A DNA stretch of 64,000 bases from Microbacterium sufflavum (GTDB taxonomy: Bacteria > Actinomycetota > Actinomycetes > Actinomycetales > Microbacteriaceae): positions 62,001-126,000 of the forward strand of contig NZ_CP078076.1 of the NCBI RefSeq assembly GCF_023101165.1, given 5' to 3'. A model generated the notes under the pieces. That model worked only from the letters and a program-made list of their open reading frames with translations. It was not told the DNA's origin and made no database searches. A program made the translations under genes and the position numbers. Below, in pieces: positions 19,160-28,419 of this stretch (positions within the stretch are counted from its first letter, which is position 1; each line of letters begins with the position of its first letter).

Positions 19160-19165
19160 GCCTCG

Positions 19166-19171
19166 AGGGTA
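19166..19171 (-). promoter_or_regulatory. Leaderless -10 of pncA
   Basis: TACCCT on the minus strand with six bases to the ATG at 19159. Confidence 0.6.
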
Positions 19172-19202
19172 CGCCGTGCGGGCGCCGTCGACCGGGCAGC
19201 GC

Positions 19203-19233
19203 TTGACCCTGTCATCGTGACAAGGTGTGGAAT
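19203..19233 (+). promoter_or_regulatory. MerR-type promoter with operator dyad
   Basis: TTGACC (19203-19208) and TGGAAT (19228-19233) are 19 bases apart, the over-long spacing typical of MerR-controlled promoters. Inside lies an inverted repeat ACCCTGTCA / TGACAAGGT with a 3-bp centre (19206-19226) and one mismatch. It precedes the HEAT gene and the MerR gene, so autoregulation is likely. Confidence 0.7.
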
Positions 19234-19250
19234 GGACGGCGGAGGCAACC

Positions 19251-19925
19251 ATGACCGAACAGCATCCCCTCGACCCGGCGTCGAGACTGCGCGCTGCCCT
19301 GCAGTCGACCGCGTCCTCGGCGCGCCTGCAGGCCGCTCTCACGGCCGGCACCATGCCGAACCCCTGCTACATCGACGTGCTCGTCGAGCAGAGCGCGGTG
19401 GAGCCCGACTTCTTCGTGCGCGACATGCTCACGTGGGCACTCACCCGACACGACGCCGGGCCGACCGTGGACCGCCTCCTGCCGGAGCTGCGGTCACCCG
19501 TGGCGCAGGCCAGGAGCCAGGCCCTGCACACGCTGTCGAAGATCGGCGACCGTCGTGCCTGGCCCGCGGTGTCGCCCGAGCTGCTGCGCGACGGCGACCC
19601 CGAGGTCGCACGCGCGGCGTGGCGCGCCGCGGCGGGGCTCGTGCCGGACGAGGAGCGGCCGGCGCTCGCCCGGGAGCTGGCGACCCAGCTCGGGCGCGGC
19701 GACCGGGAGCTGCAGCGCAGCCTCAGTCGGGCCATCGCGATGCTCGACGACGCGGGGGCCGCCGTGGCCGCCGCTGCCGCACACGACGCCGACCCCGCCG
19801 TGCGCGCGCATGCCCTGGCGACCGCGCGGCTGATCGACGACCCCGACGACGACTTCGGCGCGGCGATCCGAGAGGCGCAGCGGATCGTGGCGCTGCAGGC
19901 GTCTCCCGCTCCCGCGGAGGGCTGA
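19251..19925 (+). CDS. HEAT-repeat protein
   Basis: The protein has 224 residues. From about residue 50 it is a series of Ala/Leu/Arg-rich helical pairs typical of HEAT repeats (VAQARSQALHTLSKIGD, DPEVARAAWRAAAGL, DPAVRAHALATARLIDD). There are no catalytic motifs, so it is probably a protein-interaction scaffold. Start ATG 19251 has GGAGG five bases upstream. It ends three bases before the MerR-HEAT gene, so the two are coupled. Confidence 0.82.
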   Translation: MTEQHPLDPASRLRAALQSTASSARLQAALTAGTMPNPCYIDVLVEQSAVEPDFFVRDMLTWALTRHDAGPTVDRLLPELRSPVAQARSQALHTLSKIGDRRAWPAVSPELLRDGDPEVARAAWRAAAGLVPDEERPALARELATQLGRGDRELQRSLSRAIAMLDDAGAAVAAAAAHDADPAVRAHALATARLIDDPDDDFGAAIREAQRIVALQASPAPAEG

Positions 19926-19928
19926 GGC

Positions 19929-20918
19929 GTGCTGATCGGCGAGGTCGCGGCGCGCTCGGGCATCAGCGCGCGCATGCTGCGGCACTACGACCGCATCGGC
20001 CTGCTGTCGCCCAGCGAACGCACCGCGGGCGGGTACCGGGACTATTCAGACGCGGATCTTCGCCGGCTGTTCCACATCGAGAACCTGCGCTCGCTCGGCC
20101 TCCCGCTCGCGGACATCCCCGCGGCTATCGCGGACGACGCCCGCGCGCCGTCCGACACGATCGAGCGGCTCCTGCATCGCACGCGCGCGCGGCTCGCGGT
20201 GCTCACCGAGCTGGCGGAGCGCCTCGAACAGGTGCGGTCGGGCGAACCGCGGGACTGGTCCGACGCCCTGCGCATGGTGGAGCTCCTGCGGGGCCTGGAG
20301 GTGCCGGACGCGTCCGCGCGGCAGACGCTCGCCCTCACCGCGGACGCCGACCACGCGTCCACAACCGTCCTCGTCGCGGCGCTGCTGCGGGAGGATGACC
20401 TCAACACCGCCGGGGCCCTGCTGTGGGCGGTCGCGCGGGCCGGGGACGACGCCGTGCCGACGCTGGAGCGAGGACTGCACGACGCCGAGGCCGCGCGTCG
20501 TCACCGCGCGATGCGCGCGCTGGAGAAGCTCGACACACCACGGGCGCGGGCCGCCCTCGGCGCGCCGATCGAGCACCCCGACCGGGAGATCGCGGCCGCG
20601 GCCGCCCGAGCGCGGGGCCGCGACGGGGACACGGCTGTGATTCCCCGGCTGGTGACGGACGTGGCAGCCGGGGTCGACGACGTCGCCGCCGCGGAGGTGC
20701 TCGAACGACTCGCGGAGGACCCCGCAGCCGCGCGGACCGTGGCCGAGCACGTGCAGCGTGCCGCCGACGGCGCCTCGGTCGTCGCGCGTCGCCGGCTCGC
20801 CGCCGCACTGGCGGGGGTTCGTGGCCTGAGCGCGGACGAGGCCCTGGGCGGATTCGCACGGGATGAGGATCGCGGGGTGGCGCTCACGGCGTCGGCACTC
20901 CTGGCACGGCGCACCTAG
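19929..20918 (+). CDS. MerR-family regulator with HEAT-repeat C-terminus
   Basis: The protein has 329 residues. The N-terminal MerR domain is canonical: LIGEVAARSGISARMLRHYD, then RIGLLSPSERTAGGYRDYS, then LFHIENLRSLGLPLADI. A coiled-coil dimer helix follows (about 75-105). Residues from about 120 to the end are HEAT-like helical repeats instead of a small effector domain. The neighbour upstream is also a HEAT protein. The likely model is that the HEAT part senses a protein or peptide partner; this is inference. Start GTG 19929. Confidence 0.88.
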   Translation: MLIGEVAARSGISARMLRHYDRIGLLSPSERTAGGYRDYSDADLRRLFHIENLRSLGLPLADIPAAIADDARAPSDTIERLLHRTRARLAVLTELAERLEQVRSGEPRDWSDALRMVELLRGLEVPDASARQTLALTADADHASTTVLVAALLREDDLNTAGALLWAVARAGDDAVPTLERGLHDAEAARRHRAMRALEKLDTPRARAALGAPIEHPDREIAAAAARARGRDGDTAVIPRLVTDVAAGVDDVAAAEVLERLAEDPAAARTVAEHVQRAADGASVVARRRLAAALAGVRGLSADEALGGFARDEDRGVALTASALLARRT

Positions 20919-20964
20919 GCGTCGGTGCCGCGCCACGCCCGATGGCGCAGCTCCGCACACGCAG

Positions 20965-20997
20965 AAACCCCCGGGATCTCGAGGATCCCGGGGGTTT
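20965..20997. terminator. Bidirectional terminator between merR-HEAT and tRNA-Thr
   Basis: A perfect 14-bp stem (20965-20978 with 20984-20997, five-base loop) ending GGGGGTTT on plus and with the same T run on minus. It serves both convergent units. Confidence 0.85.
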
Positions 20998-21002
20998 CAC
21001 TG

Positions 21003-21075
21003 AGCCGCTTGTCAGAATCGAACTGACGACCTTTTCATTACGAGTGAAATGCTCTGCCGACTGAGCTAAAGCGGC
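21003..21075 (-). tRNA. tRNA-Thr (anticodon CGT)
   Basis: A 73-base cloverleaf on the minus strand: acceptor GCCGCTT/AAGCGGC, D arm GCTC..GAGC, anticodon stem TTTCA/TGAAA with loop CTCGTAA, T arm with AGTTCGATTCT. The 3' CCA is not encoded. TAATAT on minus (21109-21104) is the -10. Confidence 0.95.
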
Positions 21076-21145
21076 GTGCGACGCGTGAGCGGCGCGATCA
21101 CCGATATTACCCTGTCTCGGCCTCGCTCGCGAATCGAGCCCGCCC

Positions 21146-22699
21146 TCACTCGCAGCGCAGGCCGTCCTCGGGCACCACGTCGTCGAGCAGGAATCCCTCG
21201 ACCGCGTCGTCGACGCAGGTGTTGCCCTTGTTGTAGCCGGTGTGCCCTTCGCCCACACGGGTGATCAGCACGCCCTCCTCCAGCTGGTTCGCGAGCGACT
21301 CGGACCACTCGTACGGCGTCGCCGGGTCATTGGTGGTACCGACGACGACGATGGGACCGGCGCCCTCCGCCGCGATCTCCCCGCGTGTCCCCGTCGGCGG
21401 ATAGGGCCACACCTCGCAGGGGTCCGGGCCGGTCCAGTAGGGCGCGATCGTGGGTGCCCCCTCCGCGATCTTCGCGGTGATCGCCGCCTCGGCCGCCGGG
21501 TCGTCCTCCACCGGATAGTCCATGCAGTTGTACGCGCGGAAGGCCTCGCTGGAGTTGTCGATGTAGGTGCCGTTCTCCCGACCGTTGTAGAAGTCGGCGA
21601 GCACGAACGCGGTCGTGGGGTCGCCCTGCAGCGCCTCCTCCAGGGCCTGGGTGAGGTAGTCCCAGCTGTCCTGCGAGTACAGCGCGGCGATGATCGCGGT
21701 CATCAGCGCATCGGCGCCCATCAGCCGTCCGTCCCCGTTCTCGAGGGGCGTGCGGTCGGCGCTGGCCAGGAGCGCTCCGAGGTCGGCCATCGCCTCGTCG
21801 ACCGAGCCGCTGAACGGGCAGTTGCCCGAATCGAGGCAGTTCTGCATGTACGCCCGCAGCGCCGACTCGAATCCCAGCGCCTGCGTGGCCCCGACCTCGA
21901 GTCCCGGGACGGCGGGGTCGATCGCCCCGTCGAGCACGAGGCGTCCGGCCTTCTCGGGGTAGAGCTGGGCGTAGGTGGCACCGAGGAACGTGCCGTACGA
22001 GTAGCCGAGGTAGTTGAGCTGCTTGTCTCCCAGCACCGCGCGGATCAGGTCCATGTCGCGGGCCGCGTTGACCGTGGTGATGTACGGCAGGATGCCATCG
22101 CTGTTGGCGTCGCACGCCTCAGCGAAGGCGCGATGCCCGTCGAGCAGCTCCTGCTCCCACTCGGCGCTCCCCCGCTGGGCCTCGGGGATGCCGTAGAGGT
22201 AGTCGTCCATCTCGGCGTCGTCGTAGCAGGTGACGGCCGTCGACCCGCCCACCCCGCGAGGGTCGAAGCCGATCACGTCGTAGTTCTCGACCAGTGCGGG
22301 GCCGACCGCATAGCCGAGGCTGCTGAGTACCAGGTCGACCCCGCTCGCGCCGGGCCCGCCGGGGTTCGTGAGGAGCGAGCCGACCGCGGTGCCCTCCGCG
22401 CGATGCCGCACCACCGCGAGCTGGATCTCGCCGGAGCCGGGGTTCTCCCAGTCGAGAGGCGCCGTGACGTCGGTGCACTCGAAGCCGGTGCCGCACTCCG
22501 TCCAGTCCAGCTTCTGGGAGTAGTAGGGCAGCAGGTCGGCCGCGACACCCTCGGTGTCCGGCTCCTTCTCGCCCGCCGGGCGTGCCGACTGCTCGGGGAT
22601 CATCGCGTAGAGGCAGCCCGAGAGGGCGACCGAGGCGACGGCCAGTCCGGCGATGAGCGCGGCCGCGCGACGCAGGCGCGACAGGGGGCGAGTGTTCAC
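21146..22699 (-). CDS. Secreted TAP-type alpha/beta hydrolase lipoprotein
   Basis: The protein has 517 residues. The signal peptide ends in lipobox VALSGC (C29). The alpha/beta hydrolase core has LTNPGGPGASGVDL (oxyanion loop), FDPRGVGGSTAV, the nucleophile elbow LGYSYGTFLGA, and a C-terminal TAP domain with GTTNDPATPYEW (Asp) and GEGHTGYNKGNTC (His). This family includes tripeptidyl aminopeptidases and related exported peptidases or esterases. Start GTG 22699 overlaps the holB stop by four bases and has GGAAACC upstream. Confidence 0.9.
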   Translation of the reverse strand: MNTRPLSRLRRAAALIAGLAVASVALSGCLYAMIPEQSARPAGEKEPDTEGVAADLLPYYSQKLDWTECGTGFECTDVTAPLDWENPGSGEIQLAVVRHRAEGTAVGSLLTNPGGPGASGVDLVLSSLGYAVGPALVENYDVIGFDPRGVGGSTAVTCYDDAEMDDYLYGIPEAQRGSAEWEQELLDGHRAFAEACDANSDGILPYITTVNAARDMDLIRAVLGDKQLNYLGYSYGTFLGATYAQLYPEKAGRLVLDGAIDPAVPGLEVGATQALGFESALRAYMQNCLDSGNCPFSGSVDEAMADLGALLASADRTPLENGDGRLMGADALMTAIIAALYSQDSWDYLTQALEEALQGDPTTAFVLADFYNGRENGTYIDNSSEAFRAYNCMDYPVEDDPAAEAAITAKIAEGAPTIAPYWTGPDPCEVWPYPPTGTRGEIAAEGAGPIVVVGTTNDPATPYEWSESLANQLEEGVLITRVGEGHTGYNKGNTCVDDAVEGFLLDDVVPEDGLRCE

Positions 22700-23853
22700 G
22701 GTTTCCTCCCGCTCGTGACCGTCACGAGCAAGCTCTCCAGGGCGAGCAGCGGAGCGACGTTGCGCTCCAGCGACTGCCGGGTCTCGGCAAGGTGGTCGAG
22801 GACGACCAGGGTCCGGGCGACGGGCCATGCCGCCGCGAGATCGACGAGTTCGGGGCGCAGTTCGCTGTTGATGAGGTCGTCACTGCGCCCGAACTGGAGC
22901 ATCACCACATCACGGAACAGCGACTGCATGTCCGTGAGCACGCGGTCGATGCCGTCGCGCAGACTCCGCGTGGCCCGCTTCTTCTGCTCGTCCTCCAGCG
23001 CGGACACCTGCGGGCGGAGCGCCGGCGGCACGGCCTGCCCCTCCGCCACGCCCACGGTGCGCAACAGCGCGGCCCGTTCGTTCGCGTCGCGCTCGGACGT
23101 GAGCGCCTTGGCGTCTTCGGTCGCCGCCTGGATGATGCGCCCGGCGACATCGACCGCGTCGTTCACACCGCGGACACCGATGACGGCGCGCAGCGTCTCT
23201 TCACGACGACGTCGTGCGGCGTCATCGGTGGCGAGCCGCTGGGCCATCCCGATGTGTCGCTGCGCGTGACGCGCCGCCTGCTCGGCGACCGCCTCATCGA
23301 CCCCCGTGCGGAGGCTGATGAGTCGTGCCACATCGGCGACGTCGGGTTCCCGCAGCCGCAGCGACCGCACGCGTGAACGGATGGTGGGAAGCAGATCCGC
23401 CTCACTCGGCGCGCAGAGGATCCAGACCGTCTGCTCCGGGGGCTCCTCCAGAGCCTTGAGCAGCACGTTGGACGTGCGCTCCACCATGCGATCGGCGTCT
23501 TCGACGACGATGACGCGGTAGCGCCCGGCGGACGGGGCGAAGTACGAACGTTCGACCAGGGATCGCGCCTCCGCGATCGTGATGATGACTTTGTCGGTGC
23601 GCAGAGCCGTGACGTCGGGATGGGTGCCGGCGAGGACCTGGCGCATGGTGGCCTCGTCATCGGGACCCTCGGCGATCAGCGCCGCGGCGAACGCGTACGC
23701 GAGCGTCGACCGCCCCGACCCCGGCGGGCCGGTGATCAGCCAGGCGTGGGACAGGGCCGACGGATCGGCTGCGGCCGCGCGCAGCGTGTCGACCGCCGCG
23801 TCCTGGCCCCAGACGTCCGCCCAGGGGAATGCGGGGGCGAGAGTCGGGGGCAT
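22696..23853 (-). CDS. holB: DNA polymerase III subunit delta'
   Basis: The protein has 385 residues. The clamp-loader fold shows PWADVWGQDAAVDTLRAA, a Walker-A-like GPPGSGRST and FSRC-like IRSRVRSLRLREP. Arginine replaces the Walker A lysine, consistent with delta' not hydrolysing ATP. It is part of the clamp loader with DnaX (also in this window). TAGGCT six bases before ATG 23853 indicates a leaderless transcript separate from tmk, 87 bases upstream. Confidence 0.9.
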   Translation of the reverse strand: MPPTLAPAFPWADVWGQDAAVDTLRAAAADPSALSHAWLITGPPGSGRSTLAYAFAAALIAEGPDDEATMRQVLAGTHPDVTALRTDKVIITIAEARSLVERSYFAPSAGRYRVIVVEDADRMVERTSNVLLKALEEPPEQTVWILCAPSEADLLPTIRSRVRSLRLREPDVADVARLISLRTGVDEAVAEQAARHAQRHIGMAQRLATDDAARRRREETLRAVIGVRGVNDAVDVAGRIIQAATEDAKALTSERDANERAALLRTVGVAEGQAVPPALRPQVSALEDEQKKRATRSLRDGIDRVLTDMQSLFRDVVMLQFGRSDDLINSELRPELVDLAAAWPVARTLVVLDHLAETRQSLERNVAPLLALESLLVTVTSGRKP

Positions 23854-23859
23854 GTCCTC

Positions 23860-23865
23860 AGCCTA
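23860..23865 (-). promoter_or_regulatory. Leaderless -10 of holB
   Basis: TAGGCT on the minus strand with six bases to the ATG at 23853. Confidence 0.6.
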
Positions 23866-23940
23866 ATCGGGACCGCCGACGCCGCGGGGACGTCTCCCGT
23901 CATCCGTGGTCGCAGCCGTCTTGGTGCGACCTGTGGAGGA

Positions 23941-24570
23941 TCAGTCCAGGAGCTCAGCGACGCGAGCTCGGATCCGTTCCGCGATCGCCTCGGGCTGCTG
24001 TGCGGCATCGAGCACGAGGAAGCGCTCCGGCTCCGCGGCGGCCAGGTCGAGGTAGGCCTCGCGCACGCGCTCGTGGAACTCGGCCTGCTCGGCCTCAAGG
24101 CGGTCGAAGGGCTTGTCGGCCGAGTCGAGTCGGGTGCGCGCCGCGGCGGGGTCGAGGTCGAGCAGCACCGTGAGATCGGGAAGTGCGCCCTCGGCCGCCC
24201 ACAGCGACAGGTCCCGCACCTCGGCCGGGTCGAGCACCCGACCGGCACCCTGGTAGGCGACGGACGAGTCGAGGTAGCGGTCCTGCAGCACGACCTCACC
24301 GCGCGCGAGCGCCGGGCGCACGACCGTCTCGACGTGATGCGCCCGATCGGCGGCGTACAGGAGGGCCTCGGCGCGCGGCGCGATGTCCCCGCGATGGTGC
24401 AACACGATCTCGCGGATCAGCGTGCCGACCTCGGATCCCCCCGGCTCCCTGGTGCGCACCACGGTGCGCCCGCTCTGCTCCAGCCAGTCGGCGAGAACGT
24501 TCGCCTGAGTGGTCTTGCCCGAGCCGTCCCCGCCTTCGAGAGTGATCCAGGCGCCGCGGCTCGCGGTCAC
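23941..24570 (-). CDS. tmk: Thymidylate kinase
   Basis: The protein has 209 residues and makes dTDP from dTMP. The P-loop is EGGDGSGKTTQ (residues 12-22), the DR(Y/H) motif appears as VVLQDRYLDSSVAYQG, and TREPGG binds dTMP. Start GTG 24570 overlaps the topA stop by four bases. Confidence 0.95.
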   Translation of the reverse strand: MTASRGAWITLEGGDGSGKTTQANVLADWLEQSGRTVVRTREPGGSEVGTLIREIVLHHRGDIAPRAEALLYAADRAHHVETVVRPALARGEVVLQDRYLDSSVAYQGAGRVLDPAEVRDLSLWAAEGALPDLTVLLDLDPAAARTRLDSADKPFDRLEAEQAEFHERVREAYLDLAAAEPERFLVLDAAQQPEAIAERIRARVAELLD

Positions 24571-27437
24571 GAGCCGGCCTTCTCCGCCGCCTTCGCCGCC
24601 GCGTTCGCCGCGCGCGTCGCCGCCGCCTTCTTCGCCGCGGCCGAGCGCGCCGCCGACGTGGAGCCCGCGGATTTCCCGGTCTTCTTCGCCGCCGCCGCCT
24701 TCGCCGTCGTGGCCTTTCCGTCGGCGCTCGCCTTCTTCGCCGGAGCCTTCTTCGCCGGAGCCTTCTTCGCGGCGGTACGCGAGCCGCGCTTGGGCGCAGG
24801 GCCCTTCGCGCGCTTGTCGGCCAGCATCTGCACGGCGATCTCGAACGTGATGTCCTCGGGCTTCTGGCCGCGCGGGATCGTGACGTTCGTCTCACCGTCG
24901 GTCACGTAGGGACCGAAGCGACCGTCGCGCACGCGGATGGGCTTCCCGCTCACGGGGTCGGCGTCGAACTCGGCCAGCGCGCTCGAGGCGCGACGACCTG
25001 CACCGTACTTCGGCTGGGCGTAGATCTCGAGGGCCTGGTCGAGCGTCACGTCGAAGATCTGCGACTCGCTCTCGAGCGACCGCGAATCGGTGCCCTTCTT
25101 CAGGTACGGGCCGAACCGGCCGTTCTGCGCGGTGATCTCGTCGCCGGACTCCGGGTCGACGCCGACCACCCGCGGGAGGCTCAGCAACTGGAGGGCCGTG
25201 TCGAGGTCGAGCGTGTCCACCGACATCGAGCGGAACAGCGAGGCGGTCCGCGGTTTGGGCGCCGTCTCCTTCTTCGCACCGCGCTTGGGCTTGGGAGCCT
25301 CGATGACCTCACCGGTCGCCTCGTCGACCGCGGCGTCATCCGAGACCGGGTCGTTCTCCTGCACGTACGGCCCGAACCGGCCGTCCTTGACGACGACGAT
25401 CTTGCCGTTCTCCGGATTCGTGCCGAGCACGCGGTCCCCCGCCACCGGGGCGTCGATCAGCTCCTGCGCCTTCTCCGCCGTCAGCTCGTCGGGCGCCAGG
25501 TCCTCCGGCACGTTCACGATGCGCGGCTTCGCGTCCGGGTTCTCCGGATCCGTGACCTCCAGGTAGGGGCCGTACTTGCCGAAGCGCAGCGTCGCGGTGT
25601 CGGTGATGCGCGTGGAGTTCAGGGCCCGCGCGTCGATCTCACCGAGGTTGTCGACGACCTGCCGCAGTCCCACGTGCGACTCCGAGCCGAAGTAGAACGA
25701 CTTGAGCCATTCCACGCGGTTCTGCTCGCCCCGGGCGATCGTGTCGAGGTCGTCCTCCAGCGCCGCGGTGAAGTCGTAGTCGACCAGCTCGGCGAAGTGC
25801 TCCTCGAGCAACCGCACCACGCTGAACGCCAGCCACGTGGGCACGAGCGCCTGTCCGCGCTTGACCGCGTAGCCACGGTCGAGGATGGTCTCCGGGATCG
25901 TGGCGAAGGTCGACGGACGACCGATGCCCTTCTCCTCCAGCACCTTGACCAGCGACGCCTCGGTGTAGCGCGGCTTCGGGGTCGTGCGGTGGCCCTTGGC
26001 CTCGGCGTGGGAGACGGCGAGCTCATCCCCGACGGCGACGGCCGGGAGCGACTGGTTCTCGGCGGCGTCCGCGTCGCCGCGCTTCTCGTCGCGACCCTCC
26101 TCGTAGGCCTCCAGGAAGCCCTTGAAGGTGTAGACGGTGCCGGATGCGGTGAACTCGGCCGTCTGGCCATCGGCATCCACGGCGATCGTGACGGTCGTCG
26201 TCTCGTACTTGGCGTCCGCCATCTGGCTCGCGACCGTGCGCTTCCAGATCAGGTCGTAGAGACGCTGCTCCTCGCGGTCGAGCTCGGAGGACAGCGACGA
26301 CGGCGTGCGGAAGTTCTCGCCGGAGGGACGGATGGCCTCGTGGGCCTCCTGAGCGTTCTTGCTCTTCGACTTGTAGACACGGGGCTTGAGCGGCACCGCG
26401 CTGTCGCCGTAGAGGGCGACGGCCTGGCTCCGCGCCGCCTGCACCGCCTGGGTGCTCAGCGCCGTGGAGTCGGTACGCATATAGGTGATGTACCCCTTCT
26501 CGTACAGGCGCTGGGCGACGCTCATCGCCTGCTTGGCGCTCATCGAGAGCTTGCGACCGGCCTCCTGCTGCATGGTGGACGTCGTGAAGGGGGCGTACGG
26601 GCTCCGGGTGCCGGGCTTCGCCTCGACCTTGGTGACCGTTCCGGCTCCGGTGGCGTCGACGGCTCTGGCCAGGGCAGCAGCGCGTGCCTCGTCGAGCACG
26701 ACGACGGCCTTCTTGAGCTTTCCGGTGTCGTCGAAGTCGGTGCCGCGGGCAAGCTGGCCCCCGTCAACCCGCACGAGGCGGATGCGGAACGAGGTACCGG
26801 TCGCGGCCGCGTCGGCGTCGACGTCCCAGTACTCAGCCGACACGAAGGCCATGCGCTCGCGCTCGCGGTCGACGATCAGACGCGTCGCCGCGGACTGCAC
26901 CCGCCCGGCGGAGATCCCGGTCTTGACCTTGTACCAGAGCACCGGCGAGACGTCCCACCCGTACAGACGATCGAGGATACGGCGGGTCTCCTGCGCATCG
27001 ACCAGGGCATGATCCAGCTCGCGCGTGTTCCCCACGGCGGCCTGGATCGCATCCTTGGTGATCTCGTGGAACACCATGCGCTTGACGGGCACCTTGGGCT
27101 TGAGGGTCTCGAGCAGGTGCCAGGCGATGGCCTCACCCTCGCGGTCCTCATCGGTGGCGAGCAGGAGTTCGTCGGCGCTCTTCAGCGCACGCTTCAGCTC
27201 GGCGACCGTCTTGGTCTTGCGGTCGGAGACGACGTAGTACGGGTCGAACCCGTTGTCGATGTCGATCGAGTACTTCCCGTACGCCTTCTTGTCGTCGGCG
27301 GGGATGTCCTTCTTGTCGGCGAGGTCGCGGATGTGGCCGACGGAGCTGAGCACCTCGTAGCCGTCGCCGAGGTATCCCTGAATAGACCGCATCTTCGTCG
27401 GGGACTCGACGATGACGAGCTTCTTGCCTTCAGCCAA
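24567..27437 (-). CDS. topA: DNA topoisomerase I
   Basis: The protein has 956 residues. It has a TOPRIM domain with KKLVIVESPTKMRSIQGYLG and TDEDREGEAIAWHL, and the active-site tyrosine region YITYMRTDSTALS. The C-terminus lacks Zn fingers. Instead there are four GKYGPYL/GRFGPY repeats (about residues 630-890) and a long Lys/Ala tail (AAKKAPAKKAPAKKAS), as is usual in actinobacteria; the tail is thought to aid processivity. The start is TTG 27437 with AAGGAC six bases upstream; the longer in-frame ATG at 27470 lacks such a site. TATGGT upstream is a candidate -10. It is the first gene of topA-tmk. Confidence 0.95.
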   Translation of the reverse strand: MAEGKKLVIVESPTKMRSIQGYLGDGYEVLSSVGHIRDLADKKDIPADDKKAYGKYSIDIDNGFDPYYVVSDRKTKTVAELKRALKSADELLLATDEDREGEAIAWHLLETLKPKVPVKRMVFHEITKDAIQAAVGNTRELDHALVDAQETRRILDRLYGWDVSPVLWYKVKTGISAGRVQSAATRLIVDRERERMAFVSAEYWDVDADAAATGTSFRIRLVRVDGGQLARGTDFDDTGKLKKAVVVLDEARAAALARAVDATGAGTVTKVEAKPGTRSPYAPFTTSTMQQEAGRKLSMSAKQAMSVAQRLYEKGYITYMRTDSTALSTQAVQAARSQAVALYGDSAVPLKPRVYKSKSKNAQEAHEAIRPSGENFRTPSSLSSELDREEQRLYDLIWKRTVASQMADAKYETTTVTIAVDADGQTAEFTASGTVYTFKGFLEAYEEGRDEKRGDADAAENQSLPAVAVGDELAVSHAEAKGHRTTPKPRYTEASLVKVLEEKGIGRPSTFATIPETILDRGYAVKRGQALVPTWLAFSVVRLLEEHFAELVDYDFTAALEDDLDTIARGEQNRVEWLKSFYFGSESHVGLRQVVDNLGEIDARALNSTRITDTATLRFGKYGPYLEVTDPENPDAKPRIVNVPEDLAPDELTAEKAQELIDAPVAGDRVLGTNPENGKIVVVKDGRFGPYVQENDPVSDDAAVDEATGEVIEAPKPKRGAKKETAPKPRTASLFRSMSVDTLDLDTALQLLSLPRVVGVDPESGDEITAQNGRFGPYLKKGTDSRSLESESQIFDVTLDQALEIYAQPKYGAGRRASSALAEFDADPVSGKPIRVRDGRFGPYVTDGETNVTIPRGQKPEDITFEIAVQMLADKRAKGPAPKRGSRTAAKKAPAKKAPAKKASADGKATTAKAAAAKKTGKSAGSTSAARSAAAKKAAATRAANAAAKAAEKAGS

Positions 27438-27515
27438 GGGTGCGTCCTTTCTTCGAAGCACACCATACACACCGCTGTGCGGGGTACTTCACAGCGAGCG
27501 AGGGTCGCGCCGCCG

Positions 27516-27848
27516 TCACGGTTCCTCGGGTTGCCCGGCACGGGCGCGGGAGACGGCTGCGAGTCCAGCGTACGCCGCCGACACCGTCACGGTCGCCACG
27601 TCCCCGGCCAGCGAACACGCGATCAGGCGTGCCCCTCCGGCCTGGGCGACGTGCGCGGCCAGGTCGCACGGCGTGCGAGCCGTGGGAATCGCACCGCTGC
27701 GCGCATCGGCGGCGGCGAGCGCCGCGGCGTCCGCTGCGTCCGCTGCACGCTGTGCGGTCACGGCCGCCCCGCCGACGGCGGCGAGCCCGACGGAGAGCGT
27801 CGCGCCGACGACGAGCACGCCGGCGGCCAGCACCGTCCCCGCCATCAC
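27516..27848 (-). CDS. TadE-like protein of the pilus operon (Rv3654c type)
   Basis: The protein has 110 residues. One N-terminal hydrophobic helix (residues 3-28) is followed by QRAADAADAAALAAADAR, the helix typical of helicase/secretion-neighbourhood TadE-like proteins. One C-terminal cysteine pair lies in PCDLAAHVAQAGGARLIAC. The start is GTG 27848, overlapping the TadE stop. It is the last gene of the tad operon. A minor pilus-associated protein is likely. Confidence 0.8.
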   Translation of the reverse strand: MMAGTVLAAGVLVVGATLSVGLAAVGGAAVTAQRAADAADAAALAAADARSGAIPTARTPCDLAAHVAQAGGARLIACSLAGDVATVTVSAAYAGLAAVSRARAGQPEEP

Positions 27849-28186
27849 CGACCCCCGTCGAGAGCGCAGCTCGCGGCGCGTAGCGGGAGGCGCATCAGCG
27901 GTCCCACGGTGAGGTCGAGCGTCGCCGTCGCACAGACGAGATCGTTGACGGCGGCGAACGTCACCCTGGCGTCGGGAAGCGCCCGCCGCACCACAGCCGC
28001 GGCCGCGGCGTCGCCCTCGCCCCGCCCCAGCAGACGGGCGGCGTCCGCCGTCGCATCTTGGAGCGCGACCTGTCGTGACGATGCGGCGAGCGCCCCGACG
28101 CCGAGAAGAAGCACGAGCACGACGGCCGGCAGGGCGAGCGCCAGTTCCGCCGCCACCGCGCCGCGCTCGCCCAGCGGCCTGCTCAT
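27845..28186 (-). CDS. TadE-family pilus assembly protein
   Basis: The protein has 113 residues: RGAVAAELALALPAVVLVLL is the TadE prepilin-like motif with the conserved glutamate just inside the hydrophobic helix, followed by QVALQDATADAARLLGRGEG. ATG 28186 overlaps the DUF4244 stop by four bases. A pseudopilin-like minor component is likely. Confidence 0.85.
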   Translation of the reverse strand: MSRPLGERGAVAAELALALPAVVLVLLLGVGALAASSRQVALQDATADAARLLGRGEGDAAAAAVVRRALPDARVTFAAVNDLVCATATLDLTVGPLMRLPLRAASCALDGGR

Positions 28187-28380
28187 GACACCGTGAGCGC
28201 GCGCCGCACGAGATCGGTGAGGATGCCGCGCACCTCGTCCGACCTCATGATGACGACGAGCAATCCTGCGAACGCGACCGCGGCCATGGTGGTGATGGCG
28301 TACTCGGCCGTCGCCGCTCCCGTGTCGTCGCCGAACAGGGCGGCTGCACGACGGCGGTCGAGTCGGGGAATGGTGTTCAT
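28183..28380 (-). CDS. DUF4244 Flp-like pilin
   Basis: The protein has 65 residues. A basic leader (MNTIPRLDRRRAAALF) leads to GAATAEYAITTMAAVAFAGL, a class IVb prepilin-like site with AEYA, then one hydrophobic helix. It is probably the major pilin (Flp/Rv3656c equivalent). Start ATG 28380 has GAAGGAAG upstream. Confidence 0.85.
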   Translation of the reverse strand: MNTIPRLDRRRAAALFGDDTGAATAEYAITTMAAVAFAGLLVVIMRSDEVRGILTDLVRRALTVS

Positions 28381-28419
28381 ATTCTTCCTTCTTCCTCTTT
28401 ATTGGGTGGTTCGAGCGAC

